Shown: piece by piece, positions 17,762 to 26,721 of the stretch
Numbering within the stretch: position 1 is the stretch's first letter
How the letters are laid out: each line of letters opens with the position of its first letter
Source: Streptomyces hygroscopicus
GTDB taxonomy: Bacteria > Actinomycetota > Actinomycetes > Streptomycetales > Streptomycetaceae
Direction: 5' to 3'
Length of the DNA stretch: 64,000 nucleotides
Assembly (NCBI RefSeq): GCF_026168105.1
Contig: NZ_LBMW01000005.1
Coordinates: 186,001-250,000, forward strand
The notes under the pieces: generated by a model
The model's database searches: none
Told to the model about the DNA's origin: nothing
Seen by the model: the letters and a program-made list of their open reading frames with translations, nothing else
Made by a program: the position numbers and the translations under genes

Positions 17762-19075
17762 TCATCCCTCCAGCAGCCGCTGGCCCACGTACTCCCCCTT
17801 TGCCGCTCCGCCCGGCACCGCGAACAGGCCGCTCGCCTCGTGGCGGATGAACTGGGAGAGCGCGTCGCCGCGGTCGAGCTTGCGCTGCACCGGGACGAAG
17901 CCGCGCAGCGGGTCCGCCTGCCAGCAGATGAACAGCAGACCCGCATCAGGGGTCCCGTCCGCGTCGAAGCCGTCGTGGAAGGAGAACGGGCGGCGGAGCA
18001 TCGCCGCGCCGCCGTTCTGGTCGGGCCGGGTGATGCGCGCGTGCGCGTTGATGGGCACGGCCGGCTGGCCGCCCGTGCCGGTCTTCTCGAGGTCCATCGC
18101 GGTGGTCTCGGTACCGCCGCTCAGCGGTGCCCCGTCGGACTTGCGGCGCCCGATGACCTCCTCCTGGGCCGTGGGCGAGAGCTTCTCCCAGTCATCGAGG
18201 AGCATCCGAATACGGCGTACGACGGCGTACGAGCCGCCCGCCATCCAGGCCGGGTCGCCGGACGCGGGCACGAAGATGCGCTGGTCGAAGTCGGGCTCGG
18301 CCGGCTTCGGATTGCGGGTGCCGTCGAGCTGGCCCATCAGGTTGCGGGCCGTCATGGGATGCGCGGTCGCGCCCGGCGAGCGGTTGAACCCGTTCATCTG
18401 CCAGCGGAGCCGGGCCGCGCCGCCTGCGTCCTTCTGGATCGCGCGCAGGGCGTGGAAGGCGACGAGCGCGTCGTTGGCGCCGATCTGCACCCAGAGGTCG
18501 CCGTCGCTGCGGGACTTGTCGAGGCGGTCGGAGGAGAAGTCGGGCAGCGGGTCCAGGGCGGAGGGGCGCTGCTTCTCCAGTCCCGTACGGGAGAAGAAGC
18601 TGTTTCCGAAGCCGAAGGTGATCGTCAGGGAGGACGGTCCGGCGTCATGGGCAACGTAGGTGTCGTCGTGCACCGCCGCCTCTCCCGCCATCAGCCGCTC
18701 GGCGGTGGCCGACCAGCGCCGCAGCAGCGCGGCGGCCTCCTTGCGGCCCGCGCCCGCCGCCAGGTCGAAGGCGACGAGGTGGCCACGGGCCTGAAGGCCT
18801 TCGGTGATGCCGGGTTGATGTTTCCCGTGAAACATCACGCTGTCCGCACCGAGCGAGGTCAGGGGTGCGGCCTTCTCGGAGGGCGCGGCGGCATATCCGG
18901 CGGCCCCGCCCGCGGCACCCAGCGCGAGCCCGGTGGCACCGGCGGTTCCAAGCAGCCGCCGCCGCGAGACGACCCTTCGGGAGGAGGGGCCGTCGGAAGA
19001 GGCGTCCCCGGGGGTGCGGGTCTTCCGGGCAGGGTTGCTCTTGGCGGTCGTTTCCGGCGTGGTCTGGTCAGCCAT
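17762..19075 (-). CDS. dtpA: Dye-decolourising peroxidase (DyP/EfeB type), Tat exported
   Basis: The 437-residue protein has a twin-arginine signal: SSRRVVSRRRLLGTAGATGL within a long N-terminal region, then the Ala/Gly-rich hydrophobic core. DyP features are MGQLDGTRNPKP (GxxDG motif), GGSYAVVRRIRM with the distal Arg, and NAHARITRPDQNGG before the C-terminal heme pocket. In S. lividans the equivalent DtpA is a Tat substrate needed for maturation of the copper oxidase GlxA. It is the last gene of the minus-strand copper cluster, 8 bases after the CopC-CopD gene. A one-mismatch parS sequence lies inside it. Confidence 0.92.
   Translation of the reverse strand: MADQTTPETTAKSNPARKTRTPGDASSDGPSSRRVVSRRRLLGTAGATGLALGAAGGAAGYAAAPSEKAAPLTSLGADSVMFHGKHQPGITEGLQARGHLVAFDLAAGAGRKEAAALLRRWSATAERLMAGEAAVHDDTYVAHDAGPSSLTITFGFGNSFFSRTGLEKQRPSALDPLPDFSSDRLDKSRSDGDLWVQIGANDALVAFHALRAIQKDAGGAARLRWQMNGFNRSPGATAHPMTARNLMGQLDGTRNPKPAEPDFDQRIFVPASGDPAWMAGGSYAVVRRIRMLLDDWEKLSPTAQEEVIGRRKSDGAPLSGGTETTAMDLEKTGTGGQPAVPINAHARITRPDQNGGAAMLRRPFSFHDGFDADGTPDAGLLFICWQADPLRGFVPVQRKLDRGDALSQFIRHEASGLFAVPGGAAKGEYVGQRLLEG
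18819..18834. other. parS-like site inside dtpA (one mismatch)
   Basis: TGTTTCCCGTGAAACA differs at one base from the ParB-binding palindrome TGTTTCACGTGAAACA. It lies in coding sequence (minus-strand residues MFHGK), so it could be a coding coincidence, although some known Streptomyces parS sites are intragenic. Confidence 0.45.
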
Positions 19076-19083
19076 GGTGGGGT

Positions 19084-21318
19084 TCAGCCGATCTTCGCGT
19101 TCTTGTTCACGGTCACCTGGTCGATGTCGGACGTCCGCACGGTCACCGCGATCTGCCAGTCGCCCGCCATGGGGATCTGTACGCCGCCTGCCGACCAGTG
19201 CCCGGTGGCGATGCGGTCGGGCGCGACGGGCAGCGGGCCGATGCCCTTCGCGGCGAGCGTGAACTCGACCTTCACCTCGGGGACGTCAAAGGCCTTGCCA
19301 TTGGGGCGCACCACATAGACGTGCATCTGGTTGCCGCCGACGCGGGCGGGGTCGATGGTGACCTGCACGGTGCCCTTGCCGTCCTGGCCGCCCGTGTCGA
19401 AGGGGATCTTCAGTGACAGGGGTCCGGAGCGCTGTGATGCGGAGGCGATGCCGGTCTTGGCGGCCTCCTCCGTCCGTCCCGGCTCGGTGGTCGTCAGTGC
19501 GGTGGTGACGGCGAGCAACACGACCGCGACGGCCGTCTCGGCGAGCACGGATCGGCGCAGACCGGCACGGACGGGGTCGGCGTCCCGGTCCCGCTTGGTC
19601 CGCGCCGTGGCCATGGCAGCCTGCTGCCGCGCCAACTGGGCGGCGCGCCCGGGGGCGGCCGAAGCCCGGCTCCCGGAGCCGCCGCCCTTGCCTGCGGCTC
19701 CCTTACCGGAGGCTCCCGAGCCACCACGCTTACGGGACGCCCCCGGGCCCGCGTCCGTACCGTTGCCCGAAGCCCTGGATCCCTTGCCCGTGCCGGAGGC
19801 CGTCGCGGGACCCTTCTCCGAGCCACCGGCCTTTGCGGACACGCCGCTTCCGGCCGACGCCTTCGCCGCCACCATCGCCCGCTTCTTCTCCTTCTTCTCC
19901 CCGTCCTGCGCCCTACGCCGCGTCGCCACCGCCGTGGCCGGGGCGTCCGCCAGTTGCGCGGTCCAGCGACGTGAGATCCAGGCGATGCCGACGACGAGCG
20001 CGACCAGTCCGACCTTCACGAGCAGCAGCTGCCCGTAGGTCGTCCCGGTCAGCGCCGACCACGAGCCGACCTGGCGCCACGACTGGTAGACCCCCGTCGC
20101 GGCCAGCGTCAGGACACTTCCGAACGCGACGCGGGAGAAGCGCCGTACGGCCTCGGCGTCGATCGACGGCACCCGGTACAGGGCCACGAGCAGCGCAGCG
20201 AGCCCGCCCAGCCAGACGCCGACCGCCAGCAGGTGCAGCACGTCGACCGGCATCGCGATACCCGGCTGGATTCCGGTCGAGGCGTGCTCGGCCATCGCCC
20301 AGGTCGCCGCGAGCCCCGCGGCGACGACGGTCCCGCCGACGGCGAGCCCGAAGGTGAGGTCCTGCTTCTCGGCGGCCCGGTCGTCGGTCTCCTCGACGGA
20401 GGCATCGCCGCCAACGGACCCACTGCCGGCATCGTGAGCGCCGTCGGTGGTGTCGGTGTCGGTGGTGTCGTCGGCGTCCCGCTTCACATACGCCCCGAAG
20501 AGCACCGCGATGAACAGCGCACCCGCCGCGAGCAGCAGCAGCCGGGAGACCAGTGCCGCCCCGGTCTTGGTCTGCAGCACCTGTCCGACGAGGGACAGGT
20601 CGAAGATGTCGGCGACCTTCCCCGAGCCGGCGTACGAGCCGCGCAGGAGCAGCAGCGCGAGCGTCGCCGCGGTGAGCGCTACCCAGCCGGAGACCACGAG
20701 CCGCTGCATCGGCCGCACCCCGGCGCCCCGCTGCCAGCAGGCCAGCACGAAGGCCGCGCCGCCGACCAGGACGATGAACCCGGCGTAGGAGACGTACCGC
20801 GCGAACCCGTAGAGGTCCCCGACCACCCCGCCGCCTGCCGTCGGGCCGGAGGGCGAGACCGTGGTCGAGGACGGGGCGCCGATGGAGAAGGTGAAGGCGC
20901 CGGAGACGGGGTGGCTGTCCGCGGACACCACCTGGTAGGTGACGGTGTAGGTGCCGTCGGGCAGCCCCGGGCGCACGTTCACCCCGTAGGTCGTCCCGTC
21001 CAGGTGGGAAGCCTTGCCGGTGTCGACCCGCTGCGCCCTGGGGTCCAGGACGCGCAGCGAGCCGTCGGAGAGGGTGACCTGCTCGGAGAAGGTGAGCGAG
21101 ACCTCGGTGGGCGCCTTGTCGACCACCGTTCCCTGCGCGGGGTCGCTGCCGGTCAGCGCGGCGTGCGCGGACGCGGGAGCGGCCCCGCCGAACAGCGCGC
21201 CCGCGACGGCGAGCAGCAGCGCCAGCAGCCCGCGCACCGCCAGGACGCGGAACGCGCGCCGGGGCGCCGTGCGGACGTTCCCCGCGATGTGCCCGCCGGG
21301 AGCGATGGCCTGTGTCAC
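19084..21318 (-). CDS. CopC-CopD fusion copper protein with C-terminal extracellular domain
   Basis: The 744-residue protein has a signal sequence ending PASAHAALTGSDPAQG, where the His after cleavage is the CopC copper ligand. A CopC domain (about 50-145) is followed by a CopD membrane region (about 175-455). A highly charged, low-complexity Lys/Gly/Ala/Ser linker (about 455-585) precedes one more helix (RSVLAETAVAVVLLAVTT) and a C-terminal beta-rich domain (GPLSLKIPFDTGG onward). Such proteins bind copper outside and take it across the membrane. It lies between dtpA and the PCuAC gene on the same strand, with very short gaps. Confidence 0.9.
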   Translation of the reverse strand: MTQAIAPGGHIAGNVRTAPRRAFRVLAVRGLLALLLAVAGALFGGAAPASAHAALTGSDPAQGTVVDKAPTEVSLTFSEQVTLSDGSLRVLDPRAQRVDTGKASHLDGTTYGVNVRPGLPDGTYTVTYQVVSADSHPVSGAFTFSIGAPSSTTVSPSGPTAGGGVVGDLYGFARYVSYAGFIVLVGGAAFVLACWQRGAGVRPMQRLVVSGWVALTAATLALLLLRGSYAGSGKVADIFDLSLVGQVLQTKTGAALVSRLLLLAAGALFIAVLFGAYVKRDADDTTDTDTTDGAHDAGSGSVGGDASVEETDDRAAEKQDLTFGLAVGGTVVAAGLAATWAMAEHASTGIQPGIAMPVDVLHLLAVGVWLGGLAALLVALYRVPSIDAEAVRRFSRVAFGSVLTLAATGVYQSWRQVGSWSALTGTTYGQLLLVKVGLVALVVGIAWISRRWTAQLADAPATAVATRRRAQDGEKKEKKRAMVAAKASAGSGVSAKAGGSEKGPATASGTGKGSRASGNGTDAGPGASRKRGGSGASGKGAAGKGGGSGSRASAAPGRAAQLARQQAAMATARTKRDRDADPVRAGLRRSVLAETAVAVVLLAVTTALTTTEPGRTEEAAKTGIASASQRSGPLSLKIPFDTGGQDGKGTVQVTIDPARVGGNQMHVYVVRPNGKAFDVPEVKVEFTLAAKGIGPLPVAPDRIATGHWSAGGVQIPMAGDWQIAVTVRTSDIDQVTVNKNAKIG

Positions 21319-21331
21319 GGTGATCCCTCCC

Positions 21332-21808
21332 TCAGTGACCGGTCGTCGGGTTGTACGTCGCCGACTTCACCGGTATCTCGACAGTGACCGTTCCGGACTT
21401 GGCAAAGTGCAGCTGCACGGCCACCTTCTCGCCCTGTTTCGGCTTGTGGGTGAGCTTTTCGAACATGAGGTGGTTGCCGCCGCTCGCGAAGTCGAGGGTG
21501 CCGTCCGCGGGCACGGCGAACGACTTCTCCTCCTCCATCGCGCCGCCCTTGGTGGAGTGCAGCGTGACGTCGCCGGCGAGAGCGCTGGTGACGGAGGTGA
21601 GGGTGTCGGCGCCGCCGGAGTTGGTGACGGTGAAGAAGCCGGCCGCCATGTCGCTGGTGACGGGCGCGGGCATGTAGGCGCTGGTGATCCTCAGCGCGGG
21701 CTTGGCCGAGGACGAGCCGGCCGAGGACGAGCCGGCCGAGCCGCCGCAGCCCGCGAGCGCGAGCCCCGCGGCCATCACGACGGCGGTCCCACCGAGGCAT
21801 CGGTTCAC
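21332..21808 (-). CDS. ecuC: PCu(A)C copper chaperone lipoprotein (ECuC)
   Basis: The 158-residue lipoprotein has the lipobox LALAGC near residue 20, then a Ser/Ala linker with a short repeat. The DUF461/PCuAC domain keeps the copper ligands: His in VTLHSTKGGAM, the Met that follows, and HLMFEKL near residue 115. In S. lividans ECuC receives Cu(I) and passes it to Sco outside the membrane. Its ATG overlaps the stop of the upstream Sco gene by 4 bases (ATGA), so the two are coupled. Confidence 0.92.
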   Translation of the reverse strand: MNRCLGGTAVVMAAGLALAGCGGSAGSSSAGSSSAKPALRITSAYMPAPVTSDMAAGFFTVTNSGGADTLTSVTSALAGDVTLHSTKGGAMEEEKSFAVPADGTLDFASGGNHLMFEKLTHKPKQGEKVAVQLHFAKSGTVTVEIPVKSATYNPTTGH

Positions 21809-22479
21809 GGGTTCTCCCCCTTGATGATCTTGGGGAGGTCCTTGGTGTAGTCGTCGACGGTGGCGTTCTGGCCGTAGACCAGATAGCCCCCGTCGGTCTT
21901 CGGCGAGAACGCGATGACCTGGGTGCCGTGGGTGGAGACGACCTTGCCGTCCTTCTGCTTCTGCGGTGCCTCGATGCTGATGCCGAGGGTGCGGGCACCG
22001 GCCTGGATGGTGGAGAAGTCACCGGTGAGACCCACGACATCGGGATCGATGCCCTTGAGCCAGGTGCCGAGCGCGGAGGGGTTGTCGCGCTCCGGGTCGG
22101 TGGTGACGAACACGATCCGCAGCGAGTCCTTCTGCGCCTGGGTCAGCTGCTTGTTCTTCTGCAACTCCTTCTTCGCGACGGCGAGGTTGTTCATCGTCAG
22201 CGGGCAGACGTCGGGGCAGTGGGTGTAGCCGAAGTAGATCAGCGTCGGCTTGCCCTTGGTCTCGGCACGGAGGTCGTACTTCTTGCCGTGGGTGTCGGTG
22301 AGGACCAGGTCCGGCTTCTCAAACGGCTGGTCGAGCACGGTCGCGGCCTTGCCCGAGCCGGACTCGGCGGAGACCTCGGCGACCGGCTTGTCGCCGCTGT
22401 TGCCGGACCCGCAGGCGGACAGGGTGAACGCGGCGGCGGCGAGAAGGGCGGCAGCGGCGAGCGTCTTCTTCTTGTGCAT
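21805..22479 (-). CDS. sco: SCO1/SenC-family copper chaperone lipoprotein
   Basis: The 224-residue protein starts MHKKKTLAAAALLAAAAF and has the lipobox LSAC. The thioredoxin-like Sco domain shows FGYTHCPDVCPLTMN, with the CxxxC copper-binding pair, and the later copper His in VVSTHGTQVIAFSP. Sco proteins deliver copper to the CuA site of cytochrome oxidase and in Streptomyces also to GlxA. Longer upstream readings add only biased sequence, so ATG 22479 is chosen. It overlaps the ECuC gene by 4 bases. Confidence 0.94.
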   Translation of the reverse strand: MHKKKTLAAAALLAAAAFTLSACGSGNSGDKPVAEVSAESGSGKAATVLDQPFEKPDLVLTDTHGKKYDLRAETKGKPTLIYFGYTHCPDVCPLTMNNLAVAKKELQKNKQLTQAQKDSLRIVFVTTDPERDNPSALGTWLKGIDPDVVGLTGDFSTIQAGARTLGISIEAPQKQKDGKVVSTHGTQVIAFSPKTDGGYLVYGQNATVDDYTKDLPKIIKGENP

Positions 22480-22585
22480 GGAGAGATGTCCCAGATGTGA
22501 GGGCTCCGGCGAGCGCCGGGGTCGTACGCGATGCGTCACGGCGATGTCGTACGACCCCGGCCCGCGTCCGGAGACGAGTCGTGCC

Positions 22586-23332
22586 TCAGGCGTTGGTGGT
22601 ACGCCGACGGCCGGCCAGGACGCCGTACGCCACGCCCGCGGCGCCGACGAGGATGCCCACGATGCCGAGCACACGGGCGAGGGTGTCGCTGCCGCCGGTG
22701 GAGGCCGTGGCCGCGGTGTCCTTGGCGGTCGTGGCGGAGGCGTCCTCGGCCGTGGAGCCGTGGTGGCCGGACGGGGAGGCGGCGGTCAGCTCGAGCGCCG
22801 GGGCCGGGTTCTCGGGCTCCGCCCGGCCCGCCTGCTGCGGCTCGATCCAGCGGACGACCTCGTTGTCGGAGTACGTCTGCAGGGCCTTGAAGACGAGATG
22901 GTCGGTGTCCTCGGGCAGCGGGCCGACCGAGAGCGGGAACTTCTGGAAGTAGCCCGCTTCGATGCCCTTGCCGGTGGCGTTCCAGGTGACCTTGGTGACG
23001 GCCTCGTCGATCTTCCGTCCGTGCAGCGTGAGCGGCTTGGCGAGCTTGGCCTTGGTGACCTGCACGGTCCAGCCGTCGACCGGCTGCGGCATCACCGAGG
23101 CGAGCGGGTGGTCGGCCGGGAAACTGACCTCCAGCTTGGTGGTCGAGGCGTTGTCGCGCTCGTTCGGAACCTTGAAGTCGACCGTCGCGTAGCCGCCCTT
23201 GGCGGCCGTGCCCTCCGGCTGCACGGTGACGTGCGCGAACGCGGGCGCGGACAGAACGAGGACGGCCGATGCGGCGGCGGCACCGACGACGGCGACGCGG
23301 GAAGCCTTCAGGGAACCCTTGATGGCCTTCAT
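22586..23332 (-). CDS. YcnI-family (DUF1775) copper-associated protein
   Basis: The 248-residue protein has a signal peptide (VLVLSAPAFAHVTVQPEG). The His right after the AFA cleavage site is the N-terminal copper ligand seen in YcnI proteins. The DUF1775 domain follows to about residue 165 (TVDFKVPNERDNA, HPLASVMPQPVDGW, TKVTWNATGKGI), then a His/Ala/Ser stalk and a C-terminal helix (ARVLGIVGILVGAAGVAYGV) ending in RRR, which anchors it to the membrane. It lies about 100 bases upstream of sco on the same strand and fits the copper-acquisition cluster. Confidence 0.92.
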   Translation of the reverse strand: MKAIKGSLKASRVAVVGAAAASAVLVLSAPAFAHVTVQPEGTAAKGGYATVDFKVPNERDNASTTKLEVSFPADHPLASVMPQPVDGWTVQVTKAKLAKPLTLHGRKIDEAVTKVTWNATGKGIEAGYFQKFPLSVGPLPEDTDHLVFKALQTYSDNEVVRWIEPQQAGRAEPENPAPALELTAASPSGHHGSTAEDASATTAKDTAATASTGGSDTLARVLGIVGILVGAAGVAYGVLAGRRRTTNA

Positions 23333-23481
23333 GGAAGGAAGCACTCCACTCCGAGTGAGAGTCCGTTGACGAAGAGAGGTACGCGTGCGCGGCATCGGCC
23401 ATCTCGGGGCGCAGCACGGGCACGCGCGCGTGCCGCGCGACGGCGGTTCCTTCGCAAGGACGAGGGGAGCGGCGCGTCGCG

Positions 23482-24303
23482 TCAGGCAGCGAGGACGAGA
23501 GGAGCGCAGGACGGCGGTCCGCGCCGGATCACCGTGTGCTGCAGTGCGGTCGTCCGCGGCTTCGACGGGACGTGGAACGCGGTGCGCGGAACGCGGAGCC
23601 CCGCCGCGGGTGCCCCGGGGAGCCCGGCCAGCAGGGCGCACACAAGAGCGCACGACGACCGCAGGGATCGTACGAGCGCCCCCTCCGAGACTCCCTGCGC
23701 CGACAGCCGCATGAGCCGCAGCAGCGCCATGTCCCCCCGGCGCAGCACCCACCCGGCGGCCACCGCCGCGAGGACGTGGCCGAGCAGCATGGGCACGGAC
23801 GGCAGCATCGGCCACCAGGAGCCGGCCGTCATCGGCAGGGCGTCCGCCGGATGATGCATGGCGGCCGTGTCCGCGACCGTGGTGAGCCGCGCGTCGACGA
23901 GGATCTTCTGGGCCTGAGCGGGGGAGATCGCCGCGGCGGTGGTGCCGCACAGGATGTGCGCGGCCCGGGCCACGAGCGTGGCGTCGGCCGTGGACATCGC
24001 CTTCGACGTCATCGCCGGGGCACCGGAGTGCTGCCCGAGCCCGTACAGCGAGTGCAGCAGCACCTGACCCACCGCGAGGACCGCGGCGATGCCCGGCAGC
24101 GAGCGCTCCCGCCCGGCGAGTACGGCGGCCACAGAGAACACGCCGAGGAAACCGGCGCCCAGCGTCCACAGCGGAACAGGGGCGCAGGAGGCGATGCCGT
24201 GCCCTGCCGCGGCCAGCACGACGCAGACCGCGGCGAACACCGCGGCCCGCAGAATCCGGAGATCGCATCCGGCGCGTGTCGTGCGCTGGTCGGGGGCACT
24301 CAT
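23482..24303 (-). CDS. Polytopic membrane protein heading the copper cluster (unknown function)
   Basis: The 273-residue protein (MSAPDQRTTRAGCDLRILRA) has about six hydrophobic stretches, including AAVFAAVCVVLAAAGHGI, LGVFSVAAVLAG, IAAVLAVGQVLLHSLYGLG and MLLGHVLAAVAAGWVL. His and Met residues cluster in or near the membrane (GHGIAS, HSLYGLGQHSG, MHHPADALPM, SWWPMLPSVPMLLGH), which could ligate copper. The C-terminal 60 residues are basic and disordered-looking. I recognise no named family. Its position at the 5' end of the copper cluster suggests a role in copper handling; this is inference. Confidence 0.8.
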   Translation of the reverse strand: MSAPDQRTTRAGCDLRILRAAVFAAVCVVLAAAGHGIASCAPVPLWTLGAGFLGVFSVAAVLAGRERSLPGIAAVLAVGQVLLHSLYGLGQHSGAPAMTSKAMSTADATLVARAAHILCGTTAAAISPAQAQKILVDARLTTVADTAAMHHPADALPMTAGSWWPMLPSVPMLLGHVLAAVAAGWVLRRGDMALLRLMRLSAQGVSEGALVRSLRSSCALVCALLAGLPGAPAAGLRVPRTAFHVPSKPRTTALQHTVIRRGPPSCAPLVLAA

Positions 24304-24380
24304 GGCGGCCTCATCATCCCACTGGGTCCGTCGGCGCCGTACGGCAGGTCCGCAAGGTGGTGTTCGTGTGGCAATCATGG

Positions 24381-24430
24381 TGATCGCGGTATTCACAGTG
24401 ATCGCGGTGATCGCGGTGATCGCGTTAATC
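24381..24430 (+). repeat. Short tandem repeat of TGATCGCGG
   Basis: Copies of TGATCGCGG or close variants recur from 24381 to about 24430 in the 330-base gap before the ATPase gene at 24634. The rest of that gap (24304-24633) shows no gene; its A/T-richer stretch around 24420-24470 may hold the promoter of the downstream gene. Confidence 0.6.
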
Positions 24431-24633
24431 GCGACAAAAGTGACAACACGACAAAAAGTGCAGAAAGGTCGCGAACTGGACGATCGCATTCCGGTGATGG
24501 CTGCGCCCGCATACACCGAACCGCGCTCCGGCGCATCCGCCGTACGGGCGGGATCTCGTCGCTCGGGCGATTGCGAACGGGTACTCGTGGCAATACGTAA
24601 CGGTATGTCGAGCCGCGGCCAGGAGGCTGGAGC

Positions 24634-25089
24634 ATGAGCATCTGGTGGTCACTCCATCTGCGGCGTGAAGCTGCGAGCGTGCCGCTCGCCCGACGGCTCC
24701 TGCTGGGCACGATGGAGACCGCGGGCGTCGACCCGGACATCTCCTACGACCTCTCCGTCGCCCTGAGCGAGGCCTGTGCCAACGCGGTCGAGCACGGGGG
24801 CGACGCAGCACACGGCGGTATGTCCGAGGCGTACCGGGTCACGGCCTACCTCGACGGTGAGAAGTGCCGCATCGAAGTCGCCGACTCGGGCCCGGGCTTC
24901 CCCTCCGGCAGACCTCGGAACCTGACGCGACCGGCCCGCGCCGACGCCGAGCACGGCCGGGGCCTGTGCCTCATCCAGGAACTCGCCGACCACGTCCACA
25001 TCGGCAACAAGCCGGACAAGGGCGGGGCAGTGGTGAGCTTCGACAAGATCCTCAAGTGGAAGGCGGACACACCCCTGATGGCCGTCTAG
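24634..25089 (+). CDS. ATP-binding anti-sigma-type protein (SpoIIAB-like HATPase)
   Basis: The 151-residue single-domain protein starts MSIWWSLHLRREAASVPLAR after a strong AGGAGG site. GHKL ATPase motifs are ALSEACANAVEHGGD (N box), VADSGPGF (G1) and HGRGLCLIQELADHV (G2). Such stand-alone kinases in Streptomyces act as anti-sigma factors or phosphorylate anti-anti-sigma proteins. No partner gene is adjacent. It may be served by phosphatases such as the PP2C protein at 28290; this is speculative. Confidence 0.88.
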   Translation: MSIWWSLHLRREAASVPLARRLLLGTMETAGVDPDISYDLSVALSEACANAVEHGGDAAHGGMSEAYRVTAYLDGEKCRIEVADSGPGFPSGRPRNLTRPARADAEHGRGLCLIQELADHVHIGNKPDKGGAVVSFDKILKWKADTPLMAV

Positions 25090-25233
25090 TGCCGGGTGCC
25101 TTATGGCCGCGGCCGGAGCCCAGGGGGAGCGGGGTGCCGCTCGCGGGGGAGCCGCTCGAGTGGCCGCTGTTCGCGGACTCCCTTCCGCGGGCGGAGGATT
25201 CGGGCGCCTCAACCCCCGCATCCGCCCCAGTAC

Positions 25234-26667
25234 CTAGAGCGCCTGATCCCCCTCCAGTATCCGCCCCAGCACCTCGAGCGCCTCCGGATACGTCCTCTCC
25301 CGGGGTGTCCCGTACCCCACCACCAGCCCCTGCGGCCGGTCCTCGCCCGCCGTGTGCCAGTGGTCGCCGAGCCGTCCCACCGCGAGCCCCTCCGCCTCGG
25401 CACGCGCCACTGCCGCCTCCTCGTCCGGGACGTCGACCAGCGCGTGCAGCCCTGCCGCGATCCCCCGGACGCTCCAGCGCGCCCCCAGACGGTCCAGGAG
25501 CTGGTCGCGCCGGCGCCGGTAGCGCAGCCGGCACGCGCGGATGTGCCGGTCGTACGCATGACTGTCGACGAAATCCGCGAGGGCCAACTGCCCGAGGGAC
25601 TCGGTGTGGTGGTCGCTGTGCAGCTTGGCGTCGGCCACCGCGTCCACCAGGTGCGGCGGCAGGACCATCCAGCCCAGCCGCAGCGCGGGCCCGAGCGTCT
25701 TGGAGGCGGTGCCGAGGTACACGACGTGTCCCGGCGCCATGCCCTGGAGCGCGCCGACGGGTTGCCGGTCGTAGCGGAACTCCCCGTCGTAGTCGTCCTC
25801 GACGACCAGCCCGCCCCGCGCGCGTGCCCAGTCCGTCAGCGCCCGCCGCCGCTCCGGGTGCAGCGTGACCCCGGTGGGGTACTGATGAGCCGGCGTGACC
25901 ACGACGGCCGCCGCATCCCCCAAATCCCCGGCGCAGGCGCCTCGTTCGTCCACGCGCAGTGGCACCACGCTCCCGCCGTTGTACCGCACCACGTCCCGGT
26001 GGAACGGCAGCCCCGGGTCCTCCATGGCGACCGCCGCGCCGCCCAGCACGCGGGTGAGGAGAGCCAGCCCCTGCACATACCCCGATGTGATCACGATCTG
26101 CTCGGGCGGCGCGATCACCCCCCGCGCCCGCCCCAGATACCCGGAGAGCGCCCTGCGCAGTTCGATCCGGCCGCGCGGATCTCCGTAGTCGTACGCGCGT
26201 GAGGGTGCCGTCGCTATCGCGCGGCGCAGCGCCCGCAGCCAGGCCGCCGCAGGGAAGGCGCCGACGTCCGGGCTGCCGGGCCGCAGGTCGAAACGCGGGG
26301 CACGCGCGCGTGGAGACCCGTGGGGCGCCGCGGGCACCTGTGAGGGGAGCCGGGCGACCCGGGTGCCCGAGCCCTGGCGCGCCGTGAGGTACCCCTCGGC
26401 CACCAGCTGGTCGTAGACGGCCTTCGTCGTGCCGCGGGAGACGCCGAGGTCGGCCGCGAGCCGCCGCGTCGCCGGAAGTCGCGTACCGGGTGTGAGCCGC
26501 CCGTCCCGTACGGCGTCCCGCAACGCCCGCTCCAGGCCGGCCCGTCGCCCGTCGGCGGCGTCCGGCTCGAGGTGCAGGTCGACACCGACACAGGACCAGA
26601 AGTCGTCCGCGGAGCCGGGACCGGAAACCAACGAAACCCCCCGTATGTCACACGAATGGCCGGGCAC
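25234..26667 (-). CDS. MocR/PdxR-type transcription regulator (GntR HTH plus aminotransferase-like domain)
   Basis: The 477-residue protein has a GntR winged helix at about residues 40-105 (GTRLPATRRLAADLGVSRGT, QLVAEGYLTARQGSGT) and an aspartate-aminotransferase-like domain to the end. The PLP lysine is in YLGTASKTLGPALRLG. MocR proteins sense PLP or amines and often control vitamin B6 or amino-acid genes. Neither neighbour is a PLP enzyme. The ATG at 26667 is the only clear start; the first 25 residues look atypical and the true start may be internal. Confidence 0.88.
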   Translation of the reverse strand: MPGHSCDIRGVSLVSGPGSADDFWSCVGVDLHLEPDAADGRRAGLERALRDAVRDGRLTPGTRLPATRRLAADLGVSRGTTKAVYDQLVAEGYLTARQGSGTRVARLPSQVPAAPHGSPRARAPRFDLRPGSPDVGAFPAAAWLRALRRAIATAPSRAYDYGDPRGRIELRRALSGYLGRARGVIAPPEQIVITSGYVQGLALLTRVLGGAAVAMEDPGLPFHRDVVRYNGGSVVPLRVDERGACAGDLGDAAAVVVTPAHQYPTGVTLHPERRRALTDWARARGGLVVEDDYDGEFRYDRQPVGALQGMAPGHVVYLGTASKTLGPALRLGWMVLPPHLVDAVADAKLHSDHHTESLGQLALADFVDSHAYDRHIRACRLRYRRRRDQLLDRLGARWSVRGIAAGLHALVDVPDEEAAVARAEAEGLAVGRLGDHWHTAGEDRPQGLVVGYGTPRERTYPEALEVLGRILEGDQAL

Positions 26668-26721
26668 CCTGCATCGGTACCCGGCCGTTCACTTCCGTAT
26701 CAGCCCTTCACGGACGCCACA

